22,358 nucleotides of DNA. It comes from CAVDAL01 sp963606965. GTDB taxonomy: Bacteria; Actinomycetota; Coriobacteriia; Coriobacteriales; QAMH01. Below the pieces are notes generated by a model. That model was not told where the DNA came from. It worked only from the letters and a program-made list of their open reading frames with translations, and searched no databases. The DNA lies in NCBI GenBank assembly GCA_963606965.1, contig CAVDAL010000104.1:1-22358 (forward strand), written 5' to 3'. The translations under genes and the position numbers were made by a program. Each line of letters begins with the position of its first letter. The stretch's first letter is position 1. Positions 13,279-21,885 of this stretch are shown here, piece by piece.

Positions 13279-13865
13279 TGGGGCATAAAATGACAAGAAG
13301 CGTTGTATATACAATTACATTTATCGTTTGCATTTTGTTGCAGTTTGCCATAGCTCCTGCTATGAGCATTATGGGATGTTCGCCACTTCTTCTGCTTATT
13401 CCTGTTGTGCTTGTGTCTTTGCATTCCGGAATGGTTGCAGGCAGCATTTCAGGGTTTTTGCTCGGCCTTGTTTATGACTTTATCTATAGCAATGTTGTGG
13501 GCTGTATGGCTTTAACATTTGTTTTGCTTGCGCTGATTATTGGCTTTTTGGGCAGCAATATCAATCCCAGAACAATTCCGCTGGCAGCTGTTATTGCTAT
13601 AGCTTCTGCATTCTTCGCAGAGATTGTTTATGGCTTTGCAGTCTTGTTAACAAATAGCGATGCTACAGGTGTTATCTCGACAATATTTGGACATTCACTG
13701 CCAAGTGCTTTATATGGAGCTGTATTTTTGTTCATCGCACTTGTGACTATTCATCTTGTTTTGGAAGATGATGGGCAAAACACATTTGGTGGTCATGGCG
13801 GCGGCAAGTTTGGAGTTCCTGGCGGAGGCATGCAATTTGCCCCGCGTAATAAAAGAAGATACTAA
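13278..13865 (+). CDS. mreD: Rod shape-determining protein MreD
   Basis: MreD, 195 residues, an integral membrane partner of MreC. About five to six hydrophobic segments occupy residues 6-160, including LLIPVVLVSLHSGMVAGSISGF and the loop around DFIYSNVVGC typical of the family. A Gly-rich, basic C-terminal tail (about 165-195) is probably cytoplasmic. The ATG at 13278 overlaps the mreC stop (TAATG), which suggests translational coupling; an in-frame ATG at 13290 with GGGG upstream is an alternative start. mrdA follows after 64 bases. Confidence 0.92.
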   Translation: MGHKMTRSVVYTITFIVCILLQFAIAPAMSIMGCSPLLLLIPVVLVSLHSGMVAGSISGFLLGLVYDFIYSNVVGCMALTFVLLALIIGFLGSNINPRTIPLAAVIAIASAFFAEIVYGFAVLLTNSDATGVISTIFGHSLPSALYGAVFLFIALVTIHLVLEDDGQNTFGGHGGGKFGVPGGGMQFAPRNKRRY

Positions 13866-13929
13866 TATCCATTAAAAATGTCTGAAGCGAAGGAACGCAA
13901 ATATCTATTGAATAGGAGGTGAATCGCAG

Positions 13930-15972
13930 ATGACACAAGCGATACGTGCAGCAATTTGCGTGCTGCTTTTTATAGCTGCGATTTGCCTTATATTTTTGTT
14001 TGCTCGCGGCAATTCAAAGTCAAAAGAGGGCATAAAGCTTAGCGATGGCAAGGGCAATACTGCAACTCCGCGCGGTACAACAAATATGAATGCTGCAGGT
14101 GCAGACGGCGAAGGCACAGTGCGTCGCCGCTTCATGTATTTAATGGGCGGCGTTGGTGTTGCTTTGGGCGCGCTTTTTGTGAAGCTTTGGTCTATGCAGG
14201 TTATTTCTGGCGAACAATATTCAGAAAAAGCAGAAGCAAACCGCACTACAGAATATACAACAATCGCTCCACGCGGCCGCATCTTCGACCGCAAAGGCAG
14301 AGAGCTTGTTGGGAATCGTTCATCATTTGCCGTACTGGTTGATTCAGACACGAAGGACAATAAAGAGGTTATTCACAGGCTATCAAATTTGCTTGGCATT
14401 CCGCGTGAAACTGTTTTGCAACTTGCGCAGTCAGAAACTGGCGGCGCGCAAGCAGACCGCTTGATTGCTCTTGATGTTAGCAACCGCGCCGTTGCATATA
14501 TTTCAGAACATCCTAATGCATTTCCTGGAGTGACTGTAGAAGCTCGAACAGTGCGCACATATCCTCGTGGCTCTTTGGCCGTTCACCTTCTGGGTTATGC
14601 TGGCACAATTTCTGAAGAAGAATTAAAGAAAGATACAGAAGGCATTCAATATGAATCTGGGGACACCGTTGGTAAGGACGGTGCAGAGCAAGCATTTGAA
14701 GCTTACTTGCAAGGTGACCGTGGTGTTAAGCGTGTAGAAGTTAACGCGCAAGGCCAAGTTGTTAACACGGTGGATTCTGTTGACCCAGTTCAAGGCAACG
14801 ACATTCGTTTGACGATAGATGTTAAAGTTCAAAAGGTTGCAGAAAAGGCGCTGCAAAGAGCATTTAGAGATGCGCATAAATCGGGGCATAAAAAAGCGAA
14901 GTCTGGCGCAATTATCTGTATGAATTGCAATACTGGGGAAATTATCGCTGCGGCTTCAGCGCCAAGCTATGACCCTGTTGAATTTATCAATGGTATTTCA
15001 ACAGAACGATGGGAAGAATTGAACAATTCAGATTCTGCTTATCCTCTTTCAAATAGATGCATTGCAGGTTTGTATCCTGCTGCTTCAACATTTAAAGGCT
15101 TTACTGGCCTTGCTGGTTTGGAATATGGCTTTGCAAGCGCAAACAAAACTTGGGATTGCGAAGGCACATGGACAGGCTTTGGCAAAGCTTGGCCACAAAA
15201 ATGTTGGAATCATGATGGTCATGGCACTATTGGTTTCAAAAAAGGCATTATCGAATCTTGCGATGTTGTTTTTTATGAAATCGCAAAGAAGTTTTATAAC
15301 TATAAAAAGAGCGAAACAGCTCTTCAAGATTATATTAAGAGTTGGGGTTTTGGTTCAAAGACTGGCATCGAACTTCCAGGGGAGCAGGAAGGTCGTGTTC
15401 CAACTCCAGAATGGAAAAAAGAATTCAACAAGGATGCTCCTGAAAATCAGGCATGGCAACCTGGCGATTTGTCAAACCTTGCCATTGGACAGGGCGACTT
15501 GCTTATTACTCCTTTGCAGCTTTGCTGCGGGTATGCAGGTTTGGCGACAGGTCGTGTTCCAAAGCCAGTAATTTTGCATTCTGTAATTTCAAGCGATGGT
15601 GAAACTGTGGTTGTTGATGGTAAGCAATACCAAGGCAGCACAATGTCTCCAAGCTATAAAGAAAAGAATATTAAGCTAATGCGCTCTGGCTTTAGAGCTG
15701 TTGTGACGCAAGGCTCAGTTAAAAAAGTTTTTGACAGCTTTAGTGTTAAAACCGCTGGTAAAACTGGTACTGGTGAAGTTGCTGGCAAAGATGACTGCGC
15801 TTGGTATGTTGGTTATGGTCCATATAACAAGCCAAAATATGTTTGTGTTTGTATTGTTGAAGAAGGTGGCTCTGGCGGTACAGTTTCTGCGCCTGCCGTG
15901 CGACAAGTTCTTGCTGCTGCAATGGGCAAGAGCGTCCGCCATGTTTCTGGTTCGAATACATCGGAGCGTTAA
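13930..15972 (+). CDS. mrdA: Penicillin-binding protein 2 (class B elongation transpeptidase)
   Basis: PBP2, 680 residues. It crosslinks new peptidoglycan with RodA during elongation. After the second hydrophobic segment (68-86) comes the pedestal/dimer domain (APRGRIFDRKGREL, 113-126; about 130-290). The transpeptidase domain follows, with catalytic Ser386 in STFK, SCD (442-444) and KTG (611-613). An added N-terminal part carries a first hydrophobic segment (6-25) and a polar linker (27-65), so two membrane segments are predicted instead of the usual one. The start ATG 13930 has a near-perfect AGGAGGTGA, so the extension is probably translated. It overlaps rodA by a shared TAATG. Confidence 0.96.
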   Translation: MTQAIRAAICVLLFIAAICLIFLFARGNSKSKEGIKLSDGKGNTATPRGTTNMNAAGADGEGTVRRRFMYLMGGVGVALGALFVKLWSMQVISGEQYSEKAEANRTTEYTTIAPRGRIFDRKGRELVGNRSSFAVLVDSDTKDNKEVIHRLSNLLGIPRETVLQLAQSETGGAQADRLIALDVSNRAVAYISEHPNAFPGVTVEARTVRTYPRGSLAVHLLGYAGTISEEELKKDTEGIQYESGDTVGKDGAEQAFEAYLQGDRGVKRVEVNAQGQVVNTVDSVDPVQGNDIRLTIDVKVQKVAEKALQRAFRDAHKSGHKKAKSGAIICMNCNTGEIIAAASAPSYDPVEFINGISTERWEELNNSDSAYPLSNRCIAGLYPAASTFKGFTGLAGLEYGFASANKTWDCEGTWTGFGKAWPQKCWNHDGHGTIGFKKGIIESCDVVFYEIAKKFYNYKKSETALQDYIKSWGFGSKTGIELPGEQEGRVPTPEWKKEFNKDAPENQAWQPGDLSNLAIGQGDLLITPLQLCCGYAGLATGRVPKPVILHSVISSDGETVVVDGKQYQGSTMSPSYKEKNIKLMRSGFRAVVTQGSVKKVFDSFSVKTAGKTGTGEVAGKDDCAWYVGYGPYNKPKYVCVCIVEEGGSGGTVSAPAVRQVLAAAMGKSVRHVSGSNTSER

Positions 15973-17225
15973 TGGCATATAAATTTTCAAAAAGAGCAGG
16001 TATGAGTTTGGGCAGCGGAGCAGGTTCTTCAATGCTTGGCTCTGGTGCGCACAAAACTTCATCGCTTCGCGGCGTGGGCATTGGAATAATCAATCCATTT
16101 TTGCTTGGCGCAGTTATATTGCTTCTTGGAGTTGGTTTAACAACGCTTTATTCTGTAACTTTGGTCGATACTGACTATTCATTCTCGCGTCAAATTGTGG
16201 GTATTGGGCTTGGCGTTGTAATGATGGTTGCATTCTGTCTTTTTGATTATAGGCAGTTTGCAAAGCTTACTATCCCTTTGCTTATTTTAGATGCTGTGCT
16301 TATCTTGTTGCCTTTAATTCCGGGCCTTGGCATGGAGGCTAATGGCGCAACATCTTGGATCAAAATAGGCCCATTGACATTCCAGCCTTCTGAGCTTGCA
16401 AAGCCTGTGAGCATTGTGATGATTGCATCATATGTTATGCGCTTTAATGGCTCAATTACAGATGGAATGGCATACCTTAAAGGCGTTGGACTTATTCTTG
16501 TCCCATTCATTTTGCTTGTAAAAGAAGATCTTGGTACTGGTCTTATCATTTTAATTATCGGTTTTGTCATCTTGTTTGTTGGCGGTGCGCACAGGCGGTT
16601 TTTGCTTGTGACTGTTATGACAATGGCTGTTGGCATAGTTGGAATTTTTATGATCAACTATGTTTTGTCAGATTATACAAATGGCGAAATTAAGCTGATT
16701 AAAGATTATCAAATGTCGCGACTGCTTGTTTTCATTGATCAAGACAATGAAGACTATGCAGATGATGCCTACAATCTGAACCAAGCAAAAATTGCTGTTG
16801 GTTCTGGGGAAGTTACAGGCAAAGGCTGGGGTAATGCAACTCAGTCTTCTGGCGGCTTTCTTCCTGAATCTGCAACAGACTTTATCTTCTGTGTTTTTGC
16901 GGAAGAATGGGGCTTTCTTGGTGCTGTAGTATTGCTATGCTTGTACTTGGCACTGCTTGCTTCCGCTTTGGCGATTGGTTTGAAATCTTCAGACCTGTTT
17001 GGCTCTTTAATAGTGGCAGGAATTATGGGAATGTGGCTTTTCCAGATTGTGGAAAATATCGGCATGGACTTAGGCCTGATGCCTATTACCGGCATTCCTC
17101 TTCCATTTATGAGCTATGGTTCATCATTTATGATTACAAACTTCATATGCATTGGTTTGCTTTTAAGTGTTTGGGCGCGCCGGATGTCTACTGGACATGG
17201 CAGCAGGAAGAAGGGGCGTAAATAA
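15972..17225 (+). CDS. rodA: Rod shape-determining glycosyltransferase RodA (SEDS family)
   Basis: RodA, 417 residues, the SEDS polymerase that extends glycan strands from lipid II, paired with PBP2. About ten membrane helices start near residue 40. Conserved SEDS stretches are visible: NGATSWIKIGPLTFQPSE (124-141), EDLGTGLI (185-192), LPESATDFIF (297-306, with the conserved Asp303) and MPITGIPLPFMSYGSS (370-385). Residues 1-38 are a polar Ser/Gly-rich extension, and the tail is basic. The start overlaps the mrdA stop, so the polymerase and transpeptidase should be made in matched amounts. The next gene starts one base after its stop. Confidence 0.97.
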   Translation: MAYKFSKRAGMSLGSGAGSSMLGSGAHKTSSLRGVGIGIINPFLLGAVILLLGVGLTTLYSVTLVDTDYSFSRQIVGIGLGVVMMVAFCLFDYRQFAKLTIPLLILDAVLILLPLIPGLGMEANGATSWIKIGPLTFQPSELAKPVSIVMIASYVMRFNGSITDGMAYLKGVGLILVPFILLVKEDLGTGLIILIIGFVILFVGGAHRRFLLVTVMTMAVGIVGIFMINYVLSDYTNGEIKLIKDYQMSRLLVFIDQDNEDYADDAYNLNQAKIAVGSGEVTGKGWGNATQSSGGFLPESATDFIFCVFAEEWGFLGAVVLLCLYLALLASALAIGLKSSDLFGSLIVAGIMGMWLFQIVENIGMDLGLMPITGIPLPFMSYGSSFMITNFICIGLLLSVWARRMSTGHGSRKKGRK

Positions 17226-17226
17226 A

Positions 17227-18264
17227 ATGGCTAAAAAAGCACCTGTCGATATCAAAAAGCTTTTGGACTTGGTCACAAATTTGGGCGAAGAGCGTGACCT
17301 ACCAGTTGTCATAAATTTGATTTTTGATATAACAGCAAACGATGAATTAATCGACTTTGTTTTGGAAACATTCACATCGAAAAGTGAGCTTTGTACAACG
17401 CATTCTTGCCTGTTGAAAGATGAAGTTCCAGATGTTGCTGTTCCAAGTGACTTGACTGTGATTGTTGGTGGCACTTCAATTTTGCTTGGCGATGTTGCAT
17501 CTTTGTCACGTTCAAAAGGTACGCCGGCTGTTGTCTTAAGCGCAAAGAATGAAATTTCATATACGCAGTCTTGTGAACTTGCTCATAAAATTGCAAAAGT
17601 TGAAGATGGCGTGAAGCACAAGGGAATTTATGCAAGCGACTTGCTTGAAATAGATTTGAAATCAGATAGTCCACTTGAACCTTTGGCTGAATGGATTTTG
17701 GAAAATGCACCTGCAAAGCGCATTGCGCTTGCTAAGCATTTTGATTTTTTGCGCCATGCTTTAAGTTCAGAAATTATTCAGTCTGCATCAATTCAAAATG
17801 GAGCAATTGGTCTTGTTGTTTTTGTTCCTGGCGCAGACATGCCTCTTATTACTTTGAATCAAGCGCGTCTTGTTCTGCAAATTGCTCTTGTTTATGGGCA
17901 TGCTTTAGATCGTGCGCGCATTAAGGAAATTGCCGCTGTTGTTGCTGGCGCTTTTGGCTTTAGAGCTATCGCGCGCGAATTGACTGAATTTATTCCTGGC
18001 GTTGGTTTTTTGGTAAAAGCCGGGGTCGCTTATTCTGGAACACTTGCCATTGGATATACAGCGCTTGATTATTTTGCTCAAGGCGGGGTTGTTGCGGGCT
18101 TGGCAGCAAAGTTGAAAGAGTCTGCAAATTCTGTTGTTGATGCAACAAAATCTGAAATATCTGAAGAGCGCTTGTCGGAACTTAGCGATAAATTCAAAAG
18201 CGTTTTGAATAATGAACGAATAAATGAAATTTTGCGTAGTATTGAATATGATAAAAGGGATTAG
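17227..18264 (+). CDS. Uncharacterised protein with DUF697-like C-terminal region
   Basis: A 345-residue protein of unknown function. The start chosen is ATG 17227 with AAGGGG ten bases upstream; an earlier in-frame start would overlap rodA by 60 bases. Residues 1-180 look like a mixed alpha/beta domain (LTVIVGGTSILLG, TPAVVLSAKN) without a visible P-loop. Residues 186-285 resemble DUF697, found in GTPase-linked proteins: FVPGADMPLITLNQARLVLQIA, VVAGAFGFRAIARELTEFIPG and a hydrophobic hairpin to about 285. The C-terminus is helical and charged. Membrane association is likely from the hydrophobic stretches. Its place directly after rodA and before the radical SAM gene suggests co-expression with cell-wall elongation; the function is not known. 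Confidence 0.85.
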   Translation: MAKKAPVDIKKLLDLVTNLGEERDLPVVINLIFDITANDELIDFVLETFTSKSELCTTHSCLLKDEVPDVAVPSDLTVIVGGTSILLGDVASLSRSKGTPAVVLSAKNEISYTQSCELAHKIAKVEDGVKHKGIYASDLLEIDLKSDSPLEPLAEWILENAPAKRIALAKHFDFLRHALSSEIIQSASIQNGAIGLVVFVPGADMPLITLNQARLVLQIALVYGHALDRARIKEIAAVVAGAFGFRAIARELTEFIPGVGFLVKAGVAYSGTLAIGYTALDYFAQGGVVAGLAAKLKESANSVVDATKSEISEERLSELSDKFKSVLNNERINEILRSIEYDKRD

Positions 18265-18269
18265 TGAAG

Positions 18270-20171
18270 ATGACGAATCTTTGGCCGCGAATAAGTCCGC
18301 TGCTTTCTAAAGTTGAAAAGCCATCAAGATATTTAGGGCAAGAGTGGGGGAGCATAGACCCAAAAAACAAGCCTGATGCAGATTATCATGCTGTGATGAT
18401 TTATCCAGATACATATGAAATTGGGCAGGCAAATCAGGCTGTTGCCATTCTTTATGATGAATTAAATTCCGATCCGCGCATTATGTGTGAGCGCGCTTAC
18501 CTGCCTTGGGTTGACATGCTTGCTTTAATGCGTGAAAACGATATTGAGCTTTTTACGCTAGAAACTTTCCGTCCAATTCGTGAATGTGATTTTGTTGGAA
18601 TTACATTGCCGCATGAGTTGTGTGCAAGCAATTTGCTTGAGCTTTTAGATGTTGCAAAAATCCCACTACATTCAAAAGATCGCGGCGAAGATGACCCATT
18701 TGTTTTTGCTGGTGGTCCTTGTGCTTATAATCCAGAACCTTTTGCTGAATTTATAGATGCATTCTTCATTGGCGAAGGCGAAGAGCTTGATTTGAAATTG
18801 GCATTAAGGCATCGCGAATTGCGAGATGCAGGCGCTACAAGGCAAGAGATTTTGCATGAATTTGCAAAGATGCCATCTATTTATGTCCCAAGCATGTATG
18901 AGGCAAAAACTGCTGAAGAAAAAGCAGTGCCTGTTGAATTCCATAAGGGCAAAGTTTGCACATGCGTGAAGCCGCGATTTGATGATGTGCCTGCTTTTGT
19001 TGAAAAATATGTAATTGATGACTTTGATTCAACAAAGGCTTTGCCATGCCAAATTGTTCCATATTCAGAGCTTGTGCATGACAGATTGAATATCGAAATT
19101 TTGCGAGGTTGTGCGCGTGGCTGCAGATTCTGCCAAGCTGGAATGATTTATCGCCCGGTGCGCGAACGAACATGTGACAATATTGTTGCTGCTGTTGCAG
19201 ATGGAATGGCTGCAACTGGATATGATGAAGTTTCGCTCACCTCGCTTTCAAGCACAGACCATTCTTGCATTGACCCAATGTTGCGCCGTTTGCAGCGCAG
19301 CTTCCAAGGTGCAGGTCTTGGAATTTCTTTGCCTAGCCAGCGTGTTGACAGTTTTGGCGTGAAGCTTGCAGAACTTGTTAGCGGACAGCGAAAGACTGGC
19401 TTAACTCTTGCACCAGAAGCTGGCACACAGCGCATGCGAGACATTATTAATAAAGGTGTTACAGAAGAAGATATTTTTAATGCTGTTGCCAATGCTTTTG
19501 AAGCGGGTTGGCGTCGCTTGAAATTATATTTCATGATTGGCTTGCCTCTTGAAACTGATGAAGACGTTGCTGGAATTGGCGATTTATGTTCAAGAGTTTA
19601 TGAGCTCGCTAAAGATAGCGTGCCAGACAATCAGCGCTCACAGGTGCGCATGACAGTTTCTGTTGCATTATTCATTCCAAAAGCCATGACTCCATTTCAA
19701 TGGAGTGGGCAAATTTCTAAAGAAGAAATTCAACATCGCATTGACGTTTTGCGAAAAAGCATGCCTGGTAAAGGCGTTGTTTTGCATTGGCACGATGCTC
19801 CAACATCATATATCGAAGCTGTTTTGGCTCGTGGCGGGCGCGAATGCAGTGCGCTTATTGAAACTGCATGGCGCAATGGCGCGCGCTTTGACGCGTGGAC
19901 AGAGCAATTTAATTTTGATGCTTGGATGCAAGCAGCAAGTGAAGTTGGCATTGATATTTTTGAAGCTGCAGGTACAAGTTTTAAACCTGGGCAAGCTTTG
20001 CCATGGAATCATGTTTCATGTGGAGTAAGGGAAAGTTTTCTTATCAGTGAATGGGAAAAGGCTAAAAAGGCAGAAATTACTCCAGATTGCACATTTAATT
20101 CATGCAGCGTTTGCGGAGTCTGCCAAGATTTAGATGCAAAAACTAGATTGGAAGGTGTGCGCCGTGGCTAA
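18270..20171 (+). CDS. TIGR03960-like radical SAM protein
   Basis: A 633-residue radical SAM protein. The start ATG 18270 is nine bases from AAAAGGGA; a GTG six bases earlier overlaps the previous stop and is too close to that site. Residues 38-200 form a B12-binding-like Rossmann domain without an obvious DxHxxG cobalamin motif. The SAM domain begins near 270, with the 4Fe-4S motif CARGCRFC (Cys281, Cys285, Cys288). A second Cys cluster near the C-terminus (Cys607, 612, 615, 618) may hold another metal site. It is paired with the DUF2344 gene, as in many Gram-positives. The substrate is unknown, though tRNA or ribosome modification is often supposed because of its neighbours. Confidence 0.92.
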   Translation: MTNLWPRISPLLSKVEKPSRYLGQEWGSIDPKNKPDADYHAVMIYPDTYEIGQANQAVAILYDELNSDPRIMCERAYLPWVDMLALMRENDIELFTLETFRPIRECDFVGITLPHELCASNLLELLDVAKIPLHSKDRGEDDPFVFAGGPCAYNPEPFAEFIDAFFIGEGEELDLKLALRHRELRDAGATRQEILHEFAKMPSIYVPSMYEAKTAEEKAVPVEFHKGKVCTCVKPRFDDVPAFVEKYVIDDFDSTKALPCQIVPYSELVHDRLNIEILRGCARGCRFCQAGMIYRPVRERTCDNIVAAVADGMAATGYDEVSLTSLSSTDHSCIDPMLRRLQRSFQGAGLGISLPSQRVDSFGVKLAELVSGQRKTGLTLAPEAGTQRMRDIINKGVTEEDIFNAVANAFEAGWRRLKLYFMIGLPLETDEDVAGIGDLCSRVYELAKDSVPDNQRSQVRMTVSVALFIPKAMTPFQWSGQISKEEIQHRIDVLRKSMPGKGVVLHWHDAPTSYIEAVLARGGRECSALIETAWRNGARFDAWTEQFNFDAWMQAASEVGIDIFEAAGTSFKPGQALPWNHVSCGVRESFLISEWEKAKKAEITPDCTFNSCSVCGVCQDLDAKTRLEGVRRG

Positions 20172-20817
20172 TGGGTTTCTTCTTCGCATTAAATATGTCA
20201 AGCGCGGGCCGCTGGCTTTTTTGTCACATTTAGAAACTGTCAGAAGCATTGAACGCATTATTCGTCGCGCAAACTTCCCTTATGCGATAAGCGAAGGCTT
20301 TAATCCTCATATGAAGATTGCTTTTGGCGCAGCTTTGCCTGTTGGCGCTGCTAGCCGTGGTGAATATGTTGATGTGCGCCTGACAGAATATATCGCGCCA
20401 GAAAAAGCTTTGGCTGCATTGCAGGCTCAAAGCGTTGAACAGCTTATGCCAATCGAATGTTTTTATATTAATTCGCAAGATTTGGCTGCATCTGTTGCAT
20501 TCCCTCTTAGTGTTTGGCGTGCAGAAATTCACGGTTCAACTTTGTGCGAAGTTAAAGATGCTATGGAAAAGCTTTTGCAAAAGGGAAGCATCGAAGTTAT
20601 TCGCAAAAATAAAAAGCCAAAGACAGTAGAATTTGAAGGGCGCCTTGTCGAAGGACCTGAACTTGTTGATAAAGTGGATTTTGTTGAAATTAACTTCAGT
20701 ACGCTCGCCCGTGAAGACGGTTCTTTGCGTCCTGACAAGTTTTTGCAAGCTGCATTGGAAGAAATTTCTGGTGCCGAATTCACAAATTTAGAGCGAATTG
20801 AGCAAAAACAAGTTTAA
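20164..20817 (+). CDS. TIGR03936/DUF2344 family protein, partner of the radical SAM protein
   Basis: A 217-residue DUF2344-type protein. The opening pattern LRIKYVKRGPLAFLSHLETVRSIERIIRRANFPYAISEGFNPH (split across 7-49) is characteristic, as is FGAALPVGAASRGEYVDVRL (54-73). The start is GTG 20164, eight bases after GGAAGG (20150-20155), inside the last codons of the radical SAM gene, so the two overlap by eight bases and are probably translationally coupled. In other genomes the two domains are sometimes fused (known of the family), which supports a shared job. The biochemical activity is unknown. It has no signal peptide. Confidence 0.9.
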   Translation: MANGFLLRIKYVKRGPLAFLSHLETVRSIERIIRRANFPYAISEGFNPHMKIAFGAALPVGAASRGEYVDVRLTEYIAPEKALAALQAQSVEQLMPIECFYINSQDLAASVAFPLSVWRAEIHGSTLCEVKDAMEKLLQKGSIEVIRKNKKPKTVEFEGRLVEGPELVDKVDFVEINFSTLAREDGSLRPDKFLQAALEEISGAEFTNLERIEQKQV

Positions 20818-20842
20818 ATATAACCTATAATCGCCATAAATG

Positions 20843-20880
20843 CCCACTCGCAATTATAATTTGCATTTGCAGGTGGGTTT
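20843..20880 (+). terminator. Probable terminator before rplU
   Basis: CCCAC (20843-20847) pairs with GTGGG (20873-20877), with an inner GCAA/TTGC pairing, followed by TTTCTGTT. The loop is long and the T-run short, so it may be leaky. Its 3' arm overlaps the spacer of the rplU promoter. Confidence 0.5.
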
Positions 20881-20890
20881 CTGTTAAAAT
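20861..20890 (+). promoter_or_regulatory. Promoter of rplU-rpmA
   Basis: TTGCAT (20861-20866) is followed 18 bases later by TAAAAT (20885-20890), with an extended -10 TG at 20882-20883. The start would be near 20897. The transcript then begins with a small hairpin, CGTCTG/CAGGCG (20900-20918), a candidate leader element. Confidence 0.6.
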
Positions 20891-20946
20891 CCTTTTTTGC
20901 GTCTGCACACGTCAGGCGTTAATTTATGTAAGGAAAGGCAACGAGA

Positions 20947-21534
20947 ATGTACGCAATTATTAAAACCGGCGGCAAGCAGTACAAAGTAACCCCGGGCGAA
21001 TACCTCGATGTTGAGCGTTTGAATGGCGAAGTCGGCGACAAGGTCGACGTCGAAGTTCTGCTTATCAACGATGGCAAGAAAGTTATTACAGATGCAAAGG
21101 AACTTGCAGCCGCTAAAGTTGATGCAGAAATCGTTGATCATCATAAGGGCGAGAAGGTTATCATCTTCAAGTTCAAGAAGCGCAAGGGCTACAAGCGCAC
21201 TCGCGGTCATCGCCAACTTCTCACACGCATTGTTATAACAAGCATCAATGGTGTTGCTGGGGAAAAGAAGGCTGCAAAGAAGGAAGCCGCAAAGAAAGAA
21301 GAAGCTCCTGCAAAGAAGGAAGCTGCAAAGAAGGCTGCTCCTAAGAAAGAGGCTCCTGCAAAGGAAGCTCCTGCAAAGGAAGAAGCAAAAGAAGAAAAAC
21401 CAGCTGATGAACAGGCACAAGATTATTCAAAGATGACTGTTGCTCAGCTTAAAGAGGTAGCTGCTGAAAAGGGAATCAAGATTCCATCTGGTGCCCGCAA
21501 GGCAGATATTGTTGAACTCATTCAGAACGCTTAA
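20947..21534 (+). CDS. rplU: 50S ribosomal protein L21 with C-terminal extension
   Basis: L21 of 195 residues, almost twice the usual length of about 103. Residues 1-103 are a normal L21, starting MYAIIKTGGKQYKV and ending in the rRNA-binding KRKGYKRTRGHRQLLTRI stretch. Residues 107-157 are a Lys/Ala/Glu/Pro-rich linker with the DNA unit GCTCCTGCAAAG repeated three times. Residues 162-194 (MTVAQLKEVAAEKGIKIP, then GARKADIVELI) look like a SAP or Rho N-terminal helix-extended-loop-helix, a nucleic-acid-binding module. The frame is open throughout, so this is a real fusion, not a sequencing artefact. AAGGAAAGG lies upstream of ATG 20947. rpmA follows after 18 bases. Confidence 0.96.
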   Translation: MYAIIKTGGKQYKVTPGEYLDVERLNGEVGDKVDVEVLLINDGKKVITDAKELAAAKVDAEIVDHHKGEKVIIFKFKKRKGYKRTRGHRQLLTRIVITSINGVAGEKKAAKKEAAKKEEAPAKKEAAKKAAPKKEAPAKEAPAKEEAKEEKPADEQAQDYSKMTVAQLKEVAAEKGIKIPSGARKADIVELIQNA

Positions 21535-21552
21535 GAAAGGAGCTGAGATTAA

Positions 21553-21804
21553 ATGGCACATAAGAAAGGTCAAGGTTCAATTCGCAATGGCCGCGATTCA
21601 CGTGCACAGCGTCTTGGCTGCAAGCGTTTCGCTGGTCAGACAGTTAATGCTGGCGAGATTTTAGTCCGTCAACGTGGTACTCATTTTCACCCAGGTGAAA
21701 ATGTAGGTCGTGGCAAGGATGATACTTTGTTCGCAAAGGCTGCTGGCGTTGTGAAATATACTCGCGGCATCAAGCGCAAGGTTCATGTTATTCCAGCTGA
21801 ATAA
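21553..21804 (+). CDS. rpmA: 50S ribosomal protein L27
   Basis: L27, 83 residues, full length. It starts MAHKKGQGS directly, so it does not carry the cleaved N-terminal extension known in Firmicutes. The N-terminal tail reaches the peptidyl transferase centre. RNGRDSRAQRLGCKRF and GTHFHPGENVGRGKDDTLFA are the family signature. AAAGGAGC precedes ATG 21553. No ysxB-type protease gene lies between rplU and rpmA, consistent with the missing extension. A terminator closes the operon. Confidence 0.98.
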   Translation: MAHKKGQGSIRNGRDSRAQRLGCKRFAGQTVNAGEILVRQRGTHFHPGENVGRGKDDTLFAKAAGVVKYTRGIKRKVHVIPAE

Positions 21805-21828
21805 TATAATTTTCACATTGCAATGATT

Positions 21829-21856
21829 AAAAAGCCCTTCTTTGAGGGGCTTTTTT
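21829..21856 (+). terminator. Rho-independent terminator after rpmA
   Basis: AAAAAGCCC (21829-21837) pairs with GGGCTTTTT (21847-21855), with inner TC/GA pairs. Six T residues end the element. The A-rich 5' arm means it could also act on minus-strand transcripts. Confidence 0.9.
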
Positions 21857-21885
21857 GTTATTTTCATACAACGCACAAAACTCTC

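Noticed and set aside
21270..21410. The repeat-rich part of rplU as a frameshift or assembly error
   Set aside because: The frame stays open through the repeats into a sensible folded module, a normal stop codon and rpmA with its own Shine-Dalgarno.
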